Assembly: GCF_001540865.1 (NCBI RefSeq)
Contig: NC_033634.1
Span: 1,812,729 to 1,876,728, forward strand
DNA: 64,000 nucleotides
From: Ananas comosus
Lineage: Eukaryota; Streptophyta; Magnoliopsida; Poales; Bromeliaceae
Direction of reading: 5' to 3'
Shown here: in pieces, positions 59,211-64,000 of the stretch
How positions within the stretch are numbered: the stretch's first letter is position 1
Layout: each line of letters starts with the position of its first letter
Made by a program: the position numbers and the translations under genes
The notes under the pieces: generated by a model
The model's database searches: none
Seen by the model: the letters and a program-made list of their open reading frames with translations, nothing else
Told to the model about the DNA's origin: nothing

Positions 59211-59676
59211 TGATCTTTTCTTTTCTTTTTTTTCTTTTTTTTTTGTGTTAACAGGTGTTATTACAAGTACCTAACTTTTAATGTAAAAATAAAAATATAT
59301 ACCACTAATCTAAACTTTTAAGTCATTTGATAGCAACTACCAAATATTTAGGTAATTTATTTTTCCAATCAAGCATTTTATTTTTGTTTTTGTTCGCCAA
59401 AACTATTGAGCGCAATCGGCGCATTTGTACATTTGTATACCGCGTATTTATTTATCAGTCATTCATTTTATCAGATTGTTTGGGCTTCATCATTTACTGA
59501 ATTGTGATTATTTTAGTTGTGAACCAAGCTACTGAATTAACATTATAAAAAAAATATATTTTTTTAGAAAAAGGAATACATGCAAATATCTGAATGCATT
59601 GGAGAAGGAAAAGCAAAGTATTTGAAAGATCAAATAATAAAATTAAAGTTTTAAAAATTGAATAGTTATTTTTACG

Positions 59677-60057
59677 GATTAATTTTATACAGATCCCTAC
59701 AAATATAGTGAATGACAAATATAATCCTATAAAGTTTAATTTTTATATATTGTTCCTACAAAAATCCCGATGTTATTAAATATGTCCTTGCCGTTAAAAT
59801 TTATTAGAAAAATTTAGTTAACCATAGATTAAATATTTAACCCTAATTAATTTTTTGACATTTTTATCCCTCTTATATATTATACTGTTATGACTTTTGG
59901 ATAGACATATTTGTGATGACCAAATTGAAAAAATAAATAGTTCTTTAATTGTTTTCTAATGATAACAAATTATAAGGACATATTTAAAAACATCGAAACT
60001 TTTACATCGACGATATATGTATTCACTGTATTTACAGAGACCTGAATGGAATTAATT
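59677..60057. mobile_element. MITE family 2, copy e
   Basis: Left end GGATTAATTTTATACAGATC; right end CTGAATGGAATTAAT. It shares the sub-terminal AATATAGTGAATGACAAATA and its mirror GTATTCACTGTATTTACAG. The interior order is inverted relative to copies b and c (GTTAACCATAGATTAAATAT). Confidence 0.8.
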
Positions 60058-60366
60058 TTATTTTTAAATAATTCAAATTTAGTCCGCGCTACACATTGGC
60101 ACCAATTTTTTATTTTTATATTTTTAATCTTAGTAAAAACCAGCTTGTCTCACACGTGTCAATCCACTCACAAGCACGAGGAAGAACACGCCAACCACGT
60201 GCGAATCCGCCAAAATTATTGGACGATTTCTTTTCTTTCTTTCTTTATTTATTTTATTTATTATTCGTCCTCCCCAAATTCCCTTGATATATATCTATCG
60301 CTCTCCGTGCCACGTCCGCACCAAACTCTTTTTCCTCCAAAAAGTTTAAAGCATGAATTAAATAAA

Positions 60367-60690
60367 GGGAAAACTTCAGAAAACCCCCCTGTGGTTTCGT
60401 AGCTGCTCATTTTGCCCCCCTGTGATTTTGTTTTTTTCTTTTTCTTATCAATTTCATTATTTTTTTTCTTAAATCAGTAATAAAGTTAAAATTAAAGGGT
60501 ACTAAAGTGAATATTTGATAAATCTAGATGTATATCTGAAGTTTTTTGTATATAATTTAACGAAATATTAACGAAAAAGCTACCGAAAAAATAAAAACGA
60601 AACACAGGGAGGCAAATTGATACACTTTAAACCACAGGGGGGCAAAGTGAGAAACTACGAAACCACAGGGAGGGTTTTTGAAGTTTTTCC
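60367..60690. mobile_element. MULE-like MITE, family 1, copy D
   Basis: Starts GGGAAAACTTCAGAAAACCC and ends TTTTGAAGTTTTTCC. It is flanked by the exact 9-bp duplication TTAAATAAA (60358-60366 and 60691-60699). The interior matches copy C (TAAAATTAAAGGGTACTAAA, GATAAATCTAGATG), so C and D form one subfamily. Confidence 0.92.
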
Positions 60691-60754
60691 TTAAATAAAT
60701 AATGATATATGGCCCATATAATAATAATATAATATTTTAATTAATTATTTTAAA

Positions 60755-61145
60755 GATTAATTTTATACAAGTTTATGTAAATATAGTAAATAATAAATAT
60801 ATTTCTACACAGTTCAATTTGCATATATTGTTTCTACAAAAATTATGATATTTTTCTGTTAGAAAAAATTAGTTTATCATGGATAAAATATTTAACCCTA
60901 GTTAGTTGATGAGCTGAATTAATTATTTTACCCCTTTTTAATTAACAGTTAAAATTTTTAGAGGAATATATTTGTGATGGTAAAAATATTATTTTAGTTG
61001 TAAAATAAACAGTACTTTAACGATAACAAATCAGAGAAATATATTTGAAAATATAAAATTTTTATAGAAACAACATATAAAAATTAAATTTTGTAAAAAT
61101 ATATTTATAATTTATTATATTTAAAGAAATATGTATGAAATTAAC
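60755..61145. mobile_element. MITE family 2, copy f
   Basis: Left end GATTAATTTTATACAAG; right end TATGTATGAAATTAACGC. It retains the shared interior (GGATAAAATATTTAACCCTA). Copies e, MITE D and f lie within 1.5 kb. Confidence 0.8.
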
Positions 61146-61189
61146 GCTTTTAATAAATAGTTTGTATTATGTTACAGGGGAGTCAAATC

Positions 61190-61510
61190 AGTAACAAATT
61201 TTTATTAGGGGAATAATTTAGGGTACGTTTTAGAGTTCGCGTAGAACCGCTCTTCCCCTGCCTCGGGTCCTCACTCCTCAGAGGCGCGGGTTCGCACATC
61301 CCAACCGAACCCGATTCCTGCTGCGTACCCGAAACGTACCAACAAGTCGGGTGGACCCCACCCTCCCTGGTTATCCCGTCGCGGCGTGCTGTGGGTACGG
61401 GGTGCGGTGCGGGCCCCACCACCCACCACTCATCGTCAAAGAGTATTCGGTGGACCTGGTGTTCAATAGACCGGTTCTTCCAAAAATTCAACCCAAGGGG
61501 CATTTAGAAT
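61190..61510. other. isolated GC-rich patch
   Basis: About 320 bp with much higher GC than its surroundings, bounded by AT-rich DNA on both sides. It includes AGGCGCGGGTTCGCACATCC, which resembles a pol III B box, and GTGCGGTGCGGGCCCCACC. Frames are open on both strands (106 and 66 codons) but match nothing I know. It may be a SINE-like or captured fragment. Confidence 0.4.
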
Positions 61511-63035
61511 CCAAATCCAAATTTCAACCATTATTTATTTATGCTTTCTAGTTCCTTAAAATTTACAAAAAAAATCAAATCATAAAAAATATAAGCTTCT
61601 ATTGATCTCAGTTGCCGAGCTAAAGATTGGAGATTGGATCTGCTGTGTATGATACACTTGACTCTTAATTTTTTAAAAAATTACTAGTAAATTTATATAT
61701 AAAAAATTTTCAAAATGAAAGGCCTATCAAAAAAATACAAAAAAAAATCATTTGATACATTAAAAGAAATTATCAATTCTCTGAGTTTACTATCTAACCT
61801 TATGTTTTTTTTTTGGGTTAGATAAATTTATAAAAAAATTATCAATTTTCTTTTGAAAAGTAATGTTTTAATTAATTAATAACCTCTATTAAATCACAAA
61901 ATTTCTGTATTATATTGTGCCATTTTTCATCAAAAATAAATGTACTAAACTAGAAAAATATTAATTTTTATTAATTAATTAATTAAAGGGCAAAATAGTG
62001 TCCCTCTCCAAGTGACGTGGTGGACCGGGCTCACAGAATCTGTCCCCTTTACCAATCCTTTTCGGAGTGCTCGTTTTCTTTCTAAAGTCCTAATCCGGAA
62101 ACTTGGAATGGGGAAACGCCTCCGTAAAAACTATAATTGCAGAGGGGAAACGCGTTTCCCCAACACACAATCAATCACCCGCGCCGAGCTCCCTCGTTGC
62201 GACGCTACCCATTCCCAACCCTTCTACGACACGATATTAGGGTTTCGTCGCCGGCCCCTTCGCGCGATCGATCTCGGAGAGTGGATTCGGAGGAGGTACT
62301 GGGCGATTTGTTCTCTTCAATTTCGTTCCTTCTTAGGGTTTCCCTTTTTCTCTGCGATTGTTTGTTGCTGTTGATGATGGTGTATTGCGGAGAGGGTCGG
62401 TTTTGGAGACGTGACGTGAATTGCTTTGACCTGGTTTTCGTTTGATTCCGGTGAGTATATTCCCTATTTTATGATTGGAGGCTGCTTATTTTTTCCTTAT
62501 TTTTCGGTGACAAAAGGAGAATTTTTGCTTTGTTGGGAACTATATGCTTCGGATTTCGAGTTTTACTTTTGGAAGTCATTATCTGTTATGAATAAAAATG
62601 GGTTTCTACAGTCAATTTGGTGTTTTAGTAATCAGTTTTTAGAGCCTTAATATTTTTTTGAAGGATTGCTTCTCAAAGGAGCAGCTCGTGACAAAAAGTT
62701 GGAATTTTTTTTTTCCCATTTTATGGTGAATAATTTGGTTTTCTGATGAATTTTTTTTCATATTACCTAATTTGGTTGTATGATTCCTTCCTGTTTGCAT
62801 AATTGAATGGTTTTTTTCTTTCACAAAATTCACACCTCAATCTGGTTGTCCTATTTTATTTGTACTAGTCCATCAAGTTGATCTCTTTTTTTTTTTAATG
62901 CTAGTTGCAATTTAATAATAGGTTGATGCCACGAAAGCTTCTGATGCATGAATTCAATGGTGCTTACTTCTTTTTCGTGGTGATTTTAGGTTTACTTCCT
63001 CCTAATTGAGGTTATTGAGTTCCATAGCAAGAAAG
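61511..63035 (+). promoter_or_regulatory. promoter and 5' leader of the AFG1-like gene
   Basis: AT-rich DNA gives way at about 62010 to GC-richer sequence that is probably promoter and transcribed leader. A strong donor CCG-GTGAGT at 62451 and an acceptor GATTTTAG ending at 62989 predict a 5' UTR intron of about 540 bp. ORFs inside the leader (for example 62012-62374) carry no recognisable domain. Confidence 0.5.
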
Positions 63036-64000
63036 ATGAGATATTTGGCTCGATCTGTTTGGCAACTTCGGCATCTATCGAGGGTTTTGGGCGCAGAAAT
63101 CTCTTCGAAGGGATTGGAGAGAGGATGGATCGCTCCAGTTTGGATTAGTTCAGTTTCCCGTTCGTTAAATGGCTCGTTTCATTATAGAGAAATCACTGGA
63201 TATATGAATCAGGCCGTGGTCTTCATGAGGACTCTCTCCACATCTGCAGCAAATGATGCAACAGCAGGTTTTTTTTTTTTTATTTTAATGGTGCTTTTGT
63301 TATCTTAATGGTCATTTTTGGTTTACTGTTGAATAATTTGCTATATTTGATATTATCCCAGCTGCTACAGATGCGGCAAGAGCCGGTCCGTTAATGGAAT
63401 ATGAAAAAAGAATCGTATCAGGGGAACTTGTTGACGGCGATTGCTTTCAGGTTTTTACCAAAGTTTAGGCCTAGTTGTGGTGTATTGCTTCCTTGTTTTT
63501 TATATCCTTTAAGTTACCAATTTCCCCTTTTTCTTTTACTGATACTTTCAGCTCGATACTCTTCGACTACTGCAAACGCTCTACGACCAGCTTGTTGAGC
63601 ATGAAGATGCCTGCCAATTGGATAGATATAATTCGTCGAAGAAATCTGGGAGGTTCGTAACTACAACAACTTCTTGGTGAAGGAGTTTGAAAGCAAGCAC
63701 TTTATCTTTATCAGGTTTTGTGGGACTAATATTTGGATGTGGTTGACAGGAGTAGGTGGCTATGGTCCCGATTAATTCCACAATCTTCATATGCACCAGT
63801 GAGAGGGCTATACCTTTATGGAGGAGTAGGGACAGGGAAAACAATGCTCATGGATTTGTTTTACGAACAATTGTAAGTGGGTTTTGTTCTGCTGGGACTT
63901 AAAGAATGGAGTCGTGCTGGTTCTTGTTTATCTATTCAACTATTTCTCTAGAATTTGCGATGCACTAAGTAATGGTTCTTGCTTAGCCATTTGCATAGTT
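63036..64000 (+). CDS. AFG1/LACE1/ZapE-like ATPase, mitochondrial (5' part only)
   Basis: A P-loop ATPase of the AFG1 family, which in yeast and animals acts in mitochondrial inner-membrane protein quality control; the bacterial relative is ZapE. Exons: 63036-63267, 63362-63450, 63552-63652 and 63750-63872, then an intron running to the window edge. The first 181 residues are seen out of the roughly 500 expected. The start MRYLARSVWQLRHLSRVLGA is Arg-rich and lacks acids, as a mitochondrial presequence should. The family N-terminal motif is GPLMEYEKRIVSGELVDGDC followed by FQLDTLRLLQTLYDQLV. Walker A is GGVGTGKT (about 165-172) inside GLYLYGGVGTGKTMLMDLFY. The 63036 ATG is preferred over an upstream TTG in the same frame. 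Confidence 0.9.

Noticed and set aside
62012..62445. Open frames in the AFG1-like 5' leader
   Set aside because: No domain recognised; they overlap predicted leader sequence and would stop before the conserved AFG1 start.

Overview
The window is nuclear DNA of a flowering plant, most likely a monocot outside the grasses. The support is spliced genes with GT-AG introns, AT-rich spacers crowded with small inverted-repeat transposons, GC-rich first exons that encode transit peptides, and proteins that match known plant families throughout. A palm- or pineapple-like source is an inference only. Four single N characters (1870, 8278, 34796, 52416) mark assembly uncertainties.

Layout. From 1 to about 11.3 kb I find no supportable gene. 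That stretch holds microsatellites, a tRNA-type SINE with a perfect target duplication, two MITEs and a large fold-back next to an N. From 11.3 to 15.8 kb (+) is an eight-exon SecY-type translocase of the second plastid Sec system (SCY2). Less than 1 kb downstream (16.7-17.0 kb, +) is a two-exon SEC61 gamma subunit of the ER translocon. From 20.6 to 23.6 kb (+) is a plastid glutamyl-tRNA reductase-binding protein of haem/chlorophyll synthesis. A single-exon multi-pass membrane protein lies at 25.6-26.6 kb (-).

From about 28.7 to 43.7 kb is the most striking region: a tandem duplication of roughly 6 kb. Each unit carries a complete nine-exon gene for TAD3, the non-catalytic partner subunit of the tRNA adenosine deaminase that makes inosine-34. 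The units are separated by a decayed, internally deleted Ty1/copia element (minus strand) that keeps only gag and protease sequence. Both TAD3 copies are open end to end, share a non-canonical GC-AG intron, and differ by about 24 of 1308 coding bases.

From 44.0 to 46.5 kb (+) is a plastid-type GNAT acetyltransferase with an apparent frameshift in its first exon. From 48.2 to 48.8 kb (+) is an atypical IBH1-like bHLH regulator. From 50.9 to 53.0 kb (-) is a two-exon tetraspanin. From 53.2 to 61.9 kb are transposon remnants. From about 62 kb to the right edge is the 5' half of an AFG1/LACE1/ZapE-type mitochondrial ATPase (+).

The genes do not form one pathway. Three products (SCY2, the GluTR-binding protein, the GNAT) look plastid-targeted, and two (SCY2 and SEC61 gamma) belong to Sec translocons of different membranes. 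Splice sites were read by eye from reading-frame continuity and GT/AG (or GC/AG) signals, without transcript data. I did not find a convincing new biological system. The best leads are the duplicated TAD3 locus, the conserved GC-AG intron and the gag-only copia element between the copies.
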